Positions 47,808-55,910 of a DNA stretch of 64,000 bases are shown one piece after another; positions within the stretch are counted from its first letter, which is position 1, and each line of letters begins with the position of its first letter. Source of the stretch: Nonomuraea montanisoli (GTDB lineage Bacteria > Actinomycetota > Actinomycetes > Streptosporangiales > Streptosporangiaceae); the NCBI RefSeq assembly GCF_013363975.1, contig NZ_JABWGN010000019.1:62001-126000 (forward strand), in the 5' to 3' direction. A model generated the notes under the pieces. That model searched no databases. It saw only the letters and a program-made list of their open reading frames with translations, and was not told the DNA's origin. The position numbers and the translations under genes were made by a program.

Positions 47808-49946
47808 TCAGTCGGTCGCCGTGACCTTGCCCGCCAGGTGCGACGGCAGCGGCTCGTACCTCAGGAACGTCCGCGTGAACGCCCCCGTCCCGTGCGACAT
47901 CGAGCGCAGGTCGATCGCGTACCGGGTGATCTCGAGCTGCGGCACCTCGGCCTTGACCAGCGTGCGGCCCGTGCCGACCGGCTCGGTGCCGAGCACCCGG
48001 CCGCGCCGCGACGACAGGTCGGACATCACCGAGCCCACGTAGTCGTCGGCCACCAGCACCGACAGCTCGTCCACCGGCTCCAGCAGGAGCGTCGGCACCT
48101 TGGCGGCCGCCTCCTTGAGCGCGAGCTGGCCCGCGATCTGGAAGGCCATGTCGGAGGAGTCCACCGAGTGGGCCTTGCCGTCGTACAGCGTCACCCGCAC
48201 GTCCACCATCGGGTAGCCGGCCACGACGCCGCGCTCCATCTGGGCCCGCACGCCCTTCTCCACCGACGGGATGAACTGCCGCGGCACCACCCCGCCGACG
48301 ATCTTGTCCACGAACTCGAAACCGCCGCCGGAGGGCAGCGGCTCGACCTCGATGTGGCAGATGGCGTACTGGCCGTGCCCGCCCGTCTGCTTGACGTTGC
48401 GGCCCATGGCCTGGCACCTGCCGCCGAACGTCTCGCGCAGCGGCACCCGCAGCTCCACCCGCTCCACCTCGACGCCGTGGCGCTTGGCCAGCCGGTCGAG
48501 CAGCACGTCCGTGTGGGCCTCGCCCATGCACCACAGCACGAGCTGCTTGGTCTCGGGGTTGTTCTCCAGCCGCAGCGTCGGGTCCTCGGCGACGAGCCGG
48601 GCCAGCGCCTGCGACAGCTTGTCCTCGTCGGCCTTGGACTTGGCCTGGATGGCCACCGGCAGCAGCGGGTCGGGCATCTGCCAGGCGGTCATGAGCAGCG
48701 GCCGCTCCACCTCCGACAGCGTGTCGCCGGTCTCGGCCCGCGACAGCTTGGCGACGGCGACGATGTCGCCCGCGACGCCCTTGGCGGCGGGCCGCTGCTG
48801 CTTGCCCAGCGGACACGTCAGGGTGCCGATGCGCTCGTCGACGTCGTGGTCCTCGTGGCCGCGGTCGGCCAGGCCGTGCCCGGAGACGTGCACGGTCATG
48901 TCGGGGCGCAGCGTGCCGGAGAAGATCCGCACGAGGCTGATGCGGCCCACGTACGGGTCGCTCGTGGTCTTGACCACCTCGGCGACCAGCGGTCCGTCCG
49001 GGTCGCAGGAGACGTCCGCGACCGGCTTGCCGTCCAGGGTGGTGATCTCGGGCAGCGGGTGCTCCAGCGGCGACGGGAACCCCTGCGTGATCAGCTCCAG
49101 CACCTCCATGGCGCCGACGCCGATGCCCGAGCAGAGCACCGGGTAGAAGCTGCCGCGCGCGACGGCCTTCTCCAGGTCCTCGATCAGCACCTTCGTGTCG
49201 ATCGGGTCGCCCTGGAGGTAGCGGTCCATGAGCGACTCGTCCTCGCTCTCCTGGATGATCCCCTCGATGAGGACGCCGCGGTAGTCCTCGATCCGGCTCT
49301 CGTACTCCGCCCCGGGGTCCTTCTCGGTGCGCGTGCCGGTGGCGTAGTTGTAGAACTTCTGCGACAGCAGCCCGATCAGGCCGTTGACGTGCCCGTTGGT
49401 GATCACCGGCAGGTAGAGGGGGGCGACGCCGTCACCGAAGACGTCCTGGCAGGTGGCGAGCACCTCGTCGAAGTCCGCCCGCTGATGGTCGATCTTGGTG
49501 ATCACGACGGCGCGGGGCATGCCGACCCGGGCGCACTCCTCCCACAGCATCCGGGTGAGCCCGTCGATGCCCTCCGCCGCCGACACGACGAACAGGGCGG
49601 CGTCCGCGGCGCGCAGGCCGGCGCGCAGGTCGCCCACGAAGTCGGCGTAACCGGGGGTGTCCAGAAGGTTGATCTTCACGCCGTTGTGCGTGAGAGGCGC
49701 GAGGGCCAGGTTCACCGACCGCTGCTGGCGCACCTCCACCTCGTCGAAGTCGCTGACCGTGTTGCCGTCCTCCACCCGGCCCGCCCGCTGGATGGTGCCG
49801 GTGGCGGTCAGCAGTTGCTCGATGAGGGTCGTCTTGCCCGCTCCCGAATGGCCGACCAGCACGACGTTGCGTATCGCGTCCGCACTGTCGGCCGATGGTG
49901 CCCTGCCCGCGGCTCCCATGGCCGCGCCCGGGTTCTTCTCCGCCAC
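47808..49946 (-). CDS. fusA2: Elongation factor G-like protein (EF-G2)
   Basis: A 712-residue EF-G paralogue. G1 is GHSGAGKTT rather than the AHIDAGKTT of true EF-G; G3 DTPGYADF is normal; G4 is TKID where NKxD is expected. Domains II to V are all present, ending TFLRYEPLPSHLAGKV. EF-G2 of mycobacteria lacks ribosome-stimulated GTPase activity and is non-essential; the same may hold here. The GTG start follows GGAGG. It is divergent from pgsA and sits inside an otherwise conserved gene order. Confidence 0.88.
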   Translation of the reverse strand: MAEKNPGAAMGAAGRAPSADSADAIRNVVLVGHSGAGKTTLIEQLLTATGTIQRAGRVEDGNTVSDFDEVEVRQQRSVNLALAPLTHNGVKINLLDTPGYADFVGDLRAGLRAADAALFVVSAAEGIDGLTRMLWEECARVGMPRAVVITKIDHQRADFDEVLATCQDVFGDGVAPLYLPVITNGHVNGLIGLLSQKFYNYATGTRTEKDPGAEYESRIEDYRGVLIEGIIQESEDESLMDRYLQGDPIDTKVLIEDLEKAVARGSFYPVLCSGIGVGAMEVLELITQGFPSPLEHPLPEITTLDGKPVADVSCDPDGPLVAEVVKTTSDPYVGRISLVRIFSGTLRPDMTVHVSGHGLADRGHEDHDVDERIGTLTCPLGKQQRPAAKGVAGDIVAVAKLSRAETGDTLSEVERPLLMTAWQMPDPLLPVAIQAKSKADEDKLSQALARLVAEDPTLRLENNPETKQLVLWCMGEAHTDVLLDRLAKRHGVEVERVELRVPLRETFGGRCQAMGRNVKQTGGHGQYAICHIEVEPLPSGGGFEFVDKIVGGVVPRQFIPSVEKGVRAQMERGVVAGYPMVDVRVTLYDGKAHSVDSSDMAFQIAGQLALKEAAAKVPTLLLEPVDELSVLVADDYVGSVMSDLSSRRGRVLGTEPVGTGRTLVKAEVPQLEITRYAIDLRSMSHGTGAFTRTFLRYEPLPSHLAGKVTATD

Positions 49947-50173
49947 ATCGCCTCCGGTCTCGTGGGACGAGACGACCCGCTCGGCGGCCTGACCCGCGGC
50001 CAGGCGCCCGGCCGGGCATCCTCTCCCGTGTCGTCGGTTCGAGTTCCAACGCCGCGCCCGCGCGGAGGGTGAAGCAGGACCGCATGAACAGACGCGGTGT
50101 GTTCACCAAATACCCGTGTGGCGGATATCACAAGGGGGGTGAGGCAAAGAAAGTGGCCGGGCCCGGGATGGCC

Positions 50174-50179
50174 TACGAT
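50174..50179 (+). promoter_or_regulatory. -10 box (TACGAT) for a leaderless pgsA transcript
   Basis: TACGAT ends 9 nt before ATG 50189, and no Shine-Dalgarno precedes the ATG. The spacing puts the transcription start at or next to the start codon. Confidence 0.55.
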
Positions 50180-50188
50180 CAGAGCGCG

Positions 50189-50791
50189 ATGCTGAAACTC
50201 CTGCGTCCGGCCGTCACCCGGATACTCACCCCGCTGGGCAGGGCCCTGGTCCGCCACGGGATCGGACCGAACATGGTCACCGCGATCGGCACCCTCGGCA
50301 CCGTGGCCGCGGCCCTGCTGTTCTTCCCCGCGGGGCTGCTCGCCGCCGGCGCGCTGGTGATCACCGTGTTCGTGCTGTTCGACCTGCTCGACGGCGTGGT
50401 CGCGCGGCTCGGCGGCGGGGGCGGCAGCACGTGGGGGGCCTTCCTCGACAGCACGCTCGACCGGGTCGCCGACGCCGCGATCTTCTGCGGGCTGATCCTC
50501 TACTTCTTCTTCCAGGACGACGTGCTCATGGCGTCGGTCACCCTGTTCTGCCTGGTGGCGGGCGCCCTGGTGTCCTACGCCAAGGCCCGGGCAGAGGGGC
50601 TGGGGCTGACGTGCGACGTGGGGCTGGCCGAGCGGCCCGAGCGGCTCGTGGTGGCCCTGGTGGCGAGCTTCCTCGCCGGGCTCGGGGTGCCGTACGTGCT
50701 GGCGGCCGGCATGTGGTTGCTCGCGGCGGCCAGCGCTGTCACCGTGGTGCAGCGCGTGGTCCACGTCCACCGGCAGACGAGGGAGCGATGA
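50189..50791 (+). CDS. pgsA: CDP-alcohol phosphatidyltransferase, phosphatidylinositol phosphate synthase type
   Basis: A 200-residue membrane enzyme with the CDP-alcohol motif complete: DGVVAR, then G, three residues, D, three residues, D in STWGAFLDSTLDRVAD. Several membrane helices follow. Its position before patA and pimA matches mycobacterial pgsA1 (Rv2612c), which joins CDP-diacylglycerol and inositol-1-phosphate. ATG 50189 (MLKLLRPAVTRILTP) matches the family start; ATG 50168 is in frame but would overlap the -10 box. The stop overlaps the acyltransferase ATG. Confidence 0.9.
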   Translation: MLKLLRPAVTRILTPLGRALVRHGIGPNMVTAIGTLGTVAAALLFFPAGLLAAGALVITVFVLFDLLDGVVARLGGGGGSTWGAFLDSTLDRVADAAIFCGLILYFFFQDDVLMASVTLFCLVAGALVSYAKARAEGLGLTCDVGLAERPERLVVALVASFLAGLGVPYVLAAGMWLLAAASAVTVVQRVVHVHRQTRER

Positions 50792-51696
50792 GCGAGAAGC
50801 CGTCCGTCACCGACCGGGTCGTCGCCGCGGGCTTCGCGGCGGGCTGGCGGCTCGTGCCGCTGCTGCCGCGCGGGCTGACCGCGGGCGCCTTCCGGCTGGC
50901 CGCCGACCGGGTGTGGGCGCGGCGCGGCAAGTCCGTGCTCCGCCTGGAGTCCAACCTGGCGCGGGTGACCGGGCTCGCCCCCGGCAGCCCGGAGCTGGGG
51001 GAGCTGACCAGAGCCGGCATGCGGTCCTACTTCCGCTACTTCGAGGAGATCTTCCGGCTGCCGTCCCTGCCGGTCGAGGAGGTCGTGCGGCGCACCCACG
51101 TCACCGGGGCCGAGCACATCTTCGACACCGTGGCCGCCGGGCGCGGCGTCGTGCTGGCGCTGCCGCACATGGGCAACTGGGACCAGGCGGGCGCCTGGCT
51201 GGTCGGCGTGGGCCACCCGTTCGCCACGGTCGCCGAGCGGCTGCGGCCCGAGTCGCTGTTCCGCCGCTACGTCGCCTTCCGCGAGGGGCTCGGCATGGAG
51301 GTGCTGCCGCTCACGGGCGGCGACGGCCACAACTTCGCGAGCCTCGCCATCCGCGTACGGCGGGGCGGCGTCGTCTGCCTGCCGGCCGAGCGCGACCTGA
51401 CCAAGAGCGGCGTGGAGGTCGACTTCTTCGGCGCCCGCACCAAGGTGCCCGCCGGGCCGCCGCTGCTGTCGGTCCAGACCGGCGCGGCCCTGCTGCCGGC
51501 GACCGTCTACTTCCACGGCGACGACTGGGGCATCGACATCCACGAGGAGATCCCGGTGCCGGCCGAGGGCACCCGCCAGGAGAAGGTGGCGGCGATGGCG
51601 CAGAGCCTCGCCCACGTCTTCGAGAAGGGCATCACCGCCCACCCCGAGGACTGGCACATGCTGCAGCGGCTGTGGCTGGAGGACCTCCCGCGATGA
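50788..51696 (+). CDS. patA: Phosphatidylinositol mannoside acyltransferase (PatA-like)
   Basis: A 302-residue LpxL/HtrB-type acyltransferase. The catalytic His and acid are in VLALPHMGNWDQAG (HxxxxD), with the CLPAERD and FFGARTKVPAGPP substrate blocks following. It should acylate the mannose of PIM1 or PIM2 on the inner membrane face. It overlaps pgsA (ATGA) and pimA (ATGA), forming a tightly coupled lipid-mannoside operon equivalent to Rv2612c-Rv2610c. Confidence 0.92.
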   Translation: MSEKPSVTDRVVAAGFAAGWRLVPLLPRGLTAGAFRLAADRVWARRGKSVLRLESNLARVTGLAPGSPELGELTRAGMRSYFRYFEEIFRLPSLPVEEVVRRTHVTGAEHIFDTVAAGRGVVLALPHMGNWDQAGAWLVGVGHPFATVAERLRPESLFRRYVAFREGLGMEVLPLTGGDGHNFASLAIRVRRGGVVCLPAERDLTKSGVEVDFFGARTKVPAGPPLLSVQTGAALLPATVYFHGDDWGIDIHEEIPVPAEGTRQEKVAAMAQSLAHVFEKGITAHPEDWHMLQRLWLEDLPR

Positions 51697-52823
51697 GAGT
51701 CGGCATCGTGTGTCCCTACTCCTGGGACATGCCGGGCGGGGTCAAGCAGCACATCGACGACCTGGCGCAGGCGCTCATCGCCCAGGGCCACGAGGTCTCG
51801 GTCATCGCGCCGGCCGCCGACGACGACGAGCTGCCGCCGTACGTGGTGGGGGCCGGACGCGCGGTGCCCGTGCCGTACAACGGGTCGGTGGCGCGCATGT
51901 CGTTCGGCTTCCTGTCGGCGGCGCGGGTGCGCCGCTGGGTGCGCACGGGCGAGTTCGACGTGCTGCACATCCACGAGCCGCTGATCCCGAGCCTCGGCGT
52001 GCTGGCGTGCTGGGCGGCCAAGGGGCCGATCGTGGCGACCTTCCACGCCTCGTTCACCCGCTCGCGGGCCATCGCCGTGGCCGAGCCGCTGCTGCGCAGC
52101 GCGCTGGAGAAGCTGAGCGGGCGCATCGCCGTGTCCGACGCGGCGCGCAAGAGCCTGGTCGAGCAGTTCGGCGGCGACACCGTGCTCATCCCCAACGGGG
52201 TGACGGTGGCGCGCTACACCTCGGCCGAGCCGCTGGACGGCTGGGGGCCCGACGGGTCCACGATCGGCTTCCTCGGCCGCATGGACGAGGAGCGCAAGGG
52301 CCTGCCCATCCTGCTCGACGCCTTCGCCGAGCTGGGCCCGGCCCGGCCCGGCCTGAAGCTGCTGATCGCCGGGCCCGGCGACGCCAAGGACGTCTACGAG
52401 CGGGTGCCGCGCGACCTGCACGACCGGGTGACCGTGCTCGGCATGGTCAGCGAGGCCGACAAGATCCGCGCCTACCACTCGGTCGACGTCTTCTGCGCGC
52501 CCAACACGCGCGGCGAGAGCTTCGGCATCGTGCTGGCCGAGGCGATGGCGTCCGGGGCGACCGTGCTGGCCAGCGACATCCCGGCGTTCCGCAAGGTGCT
52601 GGGGGAGGGGCAGGCGGGGGCGCTGTTCGCCAACGGCGACCCGTCCTCGCTGGCGCGCGAGGCGGCGGCGCTGTTCGACGCGCCCGAGCGGCGGGCCAAG
52701 CTGGCCGAGGAGGCGCTGGTCGCGGTCCAGAAGTACGACTGGTCGACGGTGGCGCGCGACGTGGTCCGCGTGTACGAGACGGTGACGACCGCGGGGGCGG
52801 GCCGCGTGGAGGAAGACCTGTGA
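51693..52823 (+). CDS. pimA: Phosphatidylinositol alpha-mannosyltransferase (PimA)
   Basis: A 376-residue GT-B glycosyltransferase, family GT4. MRVGIVCPYSWDMPGGVKQH with the flexible Gly-Gly loop begins the acceptor domain; the GDP-mannose domain has GFLGRMDEERKGLPILLDAF and the EX7E motif in ESFGIVLAEAMASG. It transfers the first mannose to phosphatidylinositol. Length is close to mycobacterial PimA. It overlaps both neighbours by 4 nt. Confidence 0.95.
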   Translation: MRVGIVCPYSWDMPGGVKQHIDDLAQALIAQGHEVSVIAPAADDDELPPYVVGAGRAVPVPYNGSVARMSFGFLSAARVRRWVRTGEFDVLHIHEPLIPSLGVLACWAAKGPIVATFHASFTRSRAIAVAEPLLRSALEKLSGRIAVSDAARKSLVEQFGGDTVLIPNGVTVARYTSAEPLDGWGPDGSTIGFLGRMDEERKGLPILLDAFAELGPARPGLKLLIAGPGDAKDVYERVPRDLHDRVTVLGMVSEADKIRAYHSVDVFCAPNTRGESFGIVLAEAMASGATVLASDIPAFRKVLGEGQAGALFANGDPSSLAREAAALFDAPERRAKLAEEALVAVQKYDWSTVARDVVRVYETVTTAGAGRVEEDL

Positions 52824-53362
52824 CGTCCACCCTGATCGTGCTGATCGCGGGCATCGTGGTGGTGCTCACCGCCGTGTACGTCTCCTGGCGGGCGGGCCGC
52901 CTGGACCGGCTGCACATCCGGCTGGAGCTGGCCCGCGAGGCGCTGGACGCCGCCCTCATGCGCCGCCGGGCGGTCGTGCTGGAGCTGGCCGGCTCGCGGC
53001 TGCTCGACCCGGCCACCTCGCTCGTGCTGGCCGCCGCGGCCCACGAGGCCCGCATCGCCGGGCCCGAGGAACGCGAGCACGCCGAGAGCGACCTGTCGGG
53101 CGCGCTGCGCGCCGCCGTGGACCAGGAGCGCTTCCGCGAGAAGCTGTCGGAGGCGCCGGGCGGCCCAGACCTGCTGGAGGAGCTCGACGCGGCCGTGGCC
53201 AAGGTCGTCTACTCGCGCCGCTTCTACAACAACGCCGTGGGCGTCACCCGTACGGCGCAGCGCCGCTGGCTGGCCCGGACCCTGCGCCTGGCCGGGCACA
53301 CCGAGTTCCCGTCGTTCTTCGAGATCGACGACGATCCTCCGGCGGCCATGGCAACTGAATGA
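52820..53362 (+). CDS. Membrane-anchored LemA-like hypothetical protein
   Basis: A 180-residue protein with an N-terminal membrane helix (STLIVLIAGIVVVLTAVYVS) followed by Arg-rich and mostly alpha-helical sequence. The region AVAKVVYSRRFYNNAVGVTR resembles the LemA signature, and the helical layout fits. GTG 52820 overlaps the pimA stop (GTGA), so it is the last gene of the lipid-mannoside operon; in mycobacteria a Nudix gene holds this place. Function unknown. Confidence 0.7.
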   Translation: MTSTLIVLIAGIVVVLTAVYVSWRAGRLDRLHIRLELAREALDAALMRRRAVVLELAGSRLLDPATSLVLAAAAHEARIAGPEEREHAESDLSGALRAAVDQERFREKLSEAPGGPDLLEELDAAVAKVVYSRRFYNNAVGVTRTAQRRWLARTLRLAGHTEFPSFFEIDDDPPAAMATE

Positions 53363-53426
53363 CCCCGATTTGGCTCGGCCGGTAAGCTTCTTCCATTTTC
53401 CGGGCCGAAGCGGAGGAGTCGTACAG

Positions 53427-54446
53427 GTGCGCCTATCCCGGTTGATCGCCGTCACGCTGGCAGGAGCAGCGGTCGTGCCGCCGCTGGCGGCGTGCTCGTC
53501 GGACGAGCCCGCCCCCGGCAAGGTCCCCCAGGCGGCCACCTCCGCGCCGGCCTCCGCCGAGCCGACGGACGAGCCGGACCTCCATCCGTTCACCGGCAAG
53601 CCGGCCACCGGGCTCAAGCCGGTGCTCGCGGTGAAGATCGAGAACACCGCGGCCGGCAAGCCGCAGCTCGGCCTCAAGAGCGCTGACATCGTCTACGTCG
53701 AGCAGGTCGAGGCCGGCCTGACCCGGCTCATGGCGATCTTCTCCTCGAAGCTGCCGCCCAAGGTCGGCCCGGTCCGCAGCGCGCGCATCTCCGACCTGCA
53801 CATCGTGCCGCAGTTCGGCAAGCCGGCCTTCGCCTACTCCGGCGCGCAGACCAAGATGCTGCCGTTCATCGCGCAGGCGTCGCTGTGGGACGTCTCCGAC
53901 AGCCGCGCCCCCGGGGCGTACTTCCGCCAGCCGGGCCGCATCGCCCCCTACAACCTGTTCGCCAACACCAAGGAGCTGCTCGCCAAGGCGCCCAAGGCGA
54001 GCAAGGCCAAGGACATCGGCCTCGCCTTCGGCGACGCCCCCGCCGAGGGCGGCGTGGACAAGAAGTCGTACACGGTCCGCTGGCCCGGCGCGCGCTTCAC
54101 CTTCGCCTGGTCGGAGGAGAAGAAGCAGTGGCTGATCTGGCAGGACGGCAAGAAGGACATGGCGGCCGAGGGCGGCCAGCAGAGCGCGCCCACGGTGGTG
54201 GTGCAGTACACCAAGACCGAGCGCTCGCAGTTCCACGACAAGAACCAGAGCTACACGCCGCTCGTCCACTCCGTGGGCAAGGGGTCGGCGGTCGTGCTGC
54301 GCGACGGCAAGGCGTACAAGGCGCGCTGGGAACGCAAGTCCGAGGAGGAGGGCACGACGTTCACCACCGAGAGCGGCGAGCCGATGAACTTCGCCCCGGG
54401 CCAGGTGTGGATCGCGCTGGCCAGCCGCAAGCCCGTCACGCCGTGA
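53427..54446 (+). CDS. DUF3048 lipoprotein
   Basis: A 339-residue exported protein: VRLSRLIAVTLAGAAVVPPL with lipobox LAAC (Cys near 24), a Pro/Ser/Glu linker, then DUF3048 sequence: VLAVKIENTAAGKPQLGLKS, ADIVYVEQVEAGLTRLMAIF and KVGPVRSARISDLHIV. The C-terminal domain (SQFHDKNQSYTPLVHSVGKG) matches the second half of the family (YerB). GTG 53427 follows GGAGGAG by 9 nt. Function unknown, although the RSAR segment is highly conserved in the family. Confidence 0.87.
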   Translation: MRLSRLIAVTLAGAAVVPPLAACSSDEPAPGKVPQAATSAPASAEPTDEPDLHPFTGKPATGLKPVLAVKIENTAAGKPQLGLKSADIVYVEQVEAGLTRLMAIFSSKLPPKVGPVRSARISDLHIVPQFGKPAFAYSGAQTKMLPFIAQASLWDVSDSRAPGAYFRQPGRIAPYNLFANTKELLAKAPKASKAKDIGLAFGDAPAEGGVDKKSYTVRWPGARFTFAWSEEKKQWLIWQDGKKDMAAEGGQQSAPTVVVQYTKTERSQFHDKNQSYTPLVHSVGKGSAVVLRDGKAYKARWERKSEEEGTTFTTESGEPMNFAPGQVWIALASRKPVTP

Positions 54447-54508
54447 CGTACAAATAGCGGGATAAATCATGACATGGTGGTGTGTCGGGTGGAGGGCCCC
54501 TCAGGACC

Positions 54509-54514
54509 TACCAT
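54509..54514 (+). promoter_or_regulatory. Candidate -10 box (TACCAT) for pdxS
   Basis: TACCAT lies about 105 nt before the pdxS start, giving a leader near 100 nt. The leader can fold an 8-bp hairpin (54549-54556 with 54586-54593). No clear -35 is visible. Confidence 0.35.
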
Positions 54515-54619
54515 GGGTTTGACAACTGACCGTAGGCACAGGAGAGGCAGCCGGCCCCGACCCCCGATGACGGGACGACGGGCGCGGCCGGCTCGACAGC
54601 AGAGTTCGTGAGGAAGACC

Positions 54620-55552
54620 GTGTCCAGCAGCACGCCCGAAGCTCCGTCCACCCCCGGGCCGGCCACCGGCCCCGTCACCGGAACGGCCCGTGTCAAGCGC
54701 GGCATGGCCGAGATGCTCAAGGGCGGCGTCATCATGGACGTCGTCACCCCCGAGCAGGCGAAGATCGCCGAGGACGCCGGCGCGGTCGCCGTGATGGCCC
54801 TGGAGCGCGTGCCGGCCGACATCCGCGCGCAGGGTGGCGTGTCCCGGATGAGCGACCCCGACATGATCGACGGCATCATCTCCGCGGTGTCGATCCCCGT
54901 CATGGCCAAGGCCCGCATCGGCCACTTCGTCGAGGCCCAGGTGCTCCAGTCGCTGGGCGTCGACTACATCGACGAGTCCGAGGTGCTGACCCCGGCCGAC
55001 TACGCCAACCACATCGACAAGTGGCAGTTCACCGTGCCGTTCGTGTGCGGGGCGACCAACCTCGGCGAGGCGCTGCGCCGCATCACCGAGGGCGCGGCCA
55101 TGATCCGCTCCAAGGGTGAGGCCGGCACCGGCGACGTCTCCAACGCCGTCACCCACATGCGCACGATCCGCGGTGAGATCAAGCGCCTGACCTCCCTGCC
55201 CGAGGACGAGCTGTACGTCGCGGCCAAGGAGCTGCAGGCGCCGTACGAGCTGGTCGCCGAGGTGGCCCGGGCCGGCAAGCTGCCGGTCGTGCTGTTCACC
55301 GCGGGCGGCATCGCCACCCCGGCCGACGCCGCGATGATGATGCAGCTCGGCGCCGAGGGCGTGTTCGTCGGCTCCGGCATCTTCAAGTCCGGCGACCCGG
55401 CCAAGCGGGCCGCGGCCATCGTCAAGGCCACGACCTTCCACGACGACCCCGACGTCGTCGCCAAGGTCTCGCGCGGCCTGGGCGAGGCCATGGTCGGCAT
55501 CAACGTCGACGAGATCCCGCAGCCGCACCGCCTGGCCGAGCGCGGCTGGTAG
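54620..55552 (+). CDS. pdxS: Pyridoxal 5'-phosphate synthase lyase subunit PdxS
   Basis: A 310-residue TIM-barrel synthase: RVKRGMAEMLKGGVIMDVVT, VMALERVPADIRAQGGVSRM with MAKARIGHFVEAQ, YIDESEVLTPADYANHIDKW, RSKGEAGTGDV and MMMQLGAEGVFVGSGIFKSG. It makes PLP from ribose-5-phosphate, glyceraldehyde-3-phosphate and ammonia supplied by PdxT. GTG 54620 follows GAGGAAG; upstream GTG 54608 lacks a Shine-Dalgarno. pdxT lies 4 kb downstream rather than adjacent. Confidence 0.97.
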   Translation: MSSSTPEAPSTPGPATGPVTGTARVKRGMAEMLKGGVIMDVVTPEQAKIAEDAGAVAVMALERVPADIRAQGGVSRMSDPDMIDGIISAVSIPVMAKARIGHFVEAQVLQSLGVDYIDESEVLTPADYANHIDKWQFTVPFVCGATNLGEALRRITEGAAMIRSKGEAGTGDVSNAVTHMRTIRGEIKRLTSLPEDELYVAAKELQAPYELVAEVARAGKLPVVLFTAGGIATPADAAMMMQLGAEGVFVGSGIFKSGDPAKRAAAIVKATTFHDDPDVVAKVSRGLGEAMVGINVDEIPQPHRLAERGW

Positions 55553-55562
55553 TCCTGCCGGA

Positions 55563-55615
55563 GACCGCCCGCGCCTCGCGGCGCCCCGCACGGGGCCGCC
55601 GGGGCGCGGGCGGTC
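55563..55615 (+). terminator. pdxS terminator
   Basis: A long GC hairpin: outer 13-bp stem GACCGCCCGCGCC (55563-55575) with 55603-55615, and an inner GCCCC/GGGG stem. It starts 10 nt after the pdxS stop. Confidence 0.7.
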
Positions 55616-55794
55616 GCCGTCCTGCCCGCCCCGCGGGGGCGCGTCGGCGGGGTGCGATGCGTGCGCGCCCCGCCCGCCCGATGGCGGAGCGGGGCGCGGG
55701 CCGATCATCGGCGCGTCGGCTCGGGGCGTGGCGTGCCGCTAGGGCATGATCTTGTCCGGCGGGCGCCGGCCTCCCTGATGGAAATTTCCCGATT

Positions 55795-55825
55795 AGGCGA
55801 TATCCGCGAAGGATGTCGCCTTTTT
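55795..55825 (+). terminator. Intrinsic terminator upstream of phoD
   Basis: AGGCGATATCC and GGATGTCGCCT form an 11-bp stem with one G-T pair and a GCGAA loop, directly followed by four more T. No gene precedes it after the pdxS terminator, so it may end a small RNA or act as an attenuator for phoD. Confidence 0.7.
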
Positions 55826-55838
55826 CGTGTTGTGTGGT

Positions 55839-55871
55839 GTTCACCGGAACGTCATGGGACTCCGTCAGGCT
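55839..55871 (+). promoter_or_regulatory. Candidate PHO box upstream of phoD
   Basis: GTTCACCGGAA is followed by two weaker 11-bp units (CGTCATGGGAC, TCCGTCAGGCT). Streptomyces PhoP binds 11-bp direct repeats containing GTTCACC upstream of phosphatase genes; only the first unit matches well here. Confidence 0.45.
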
Positions 55872-55910
55872 ACGGACGTCCTCCACCCTTGATCGTCCCA
55901 GGAGCCACGC

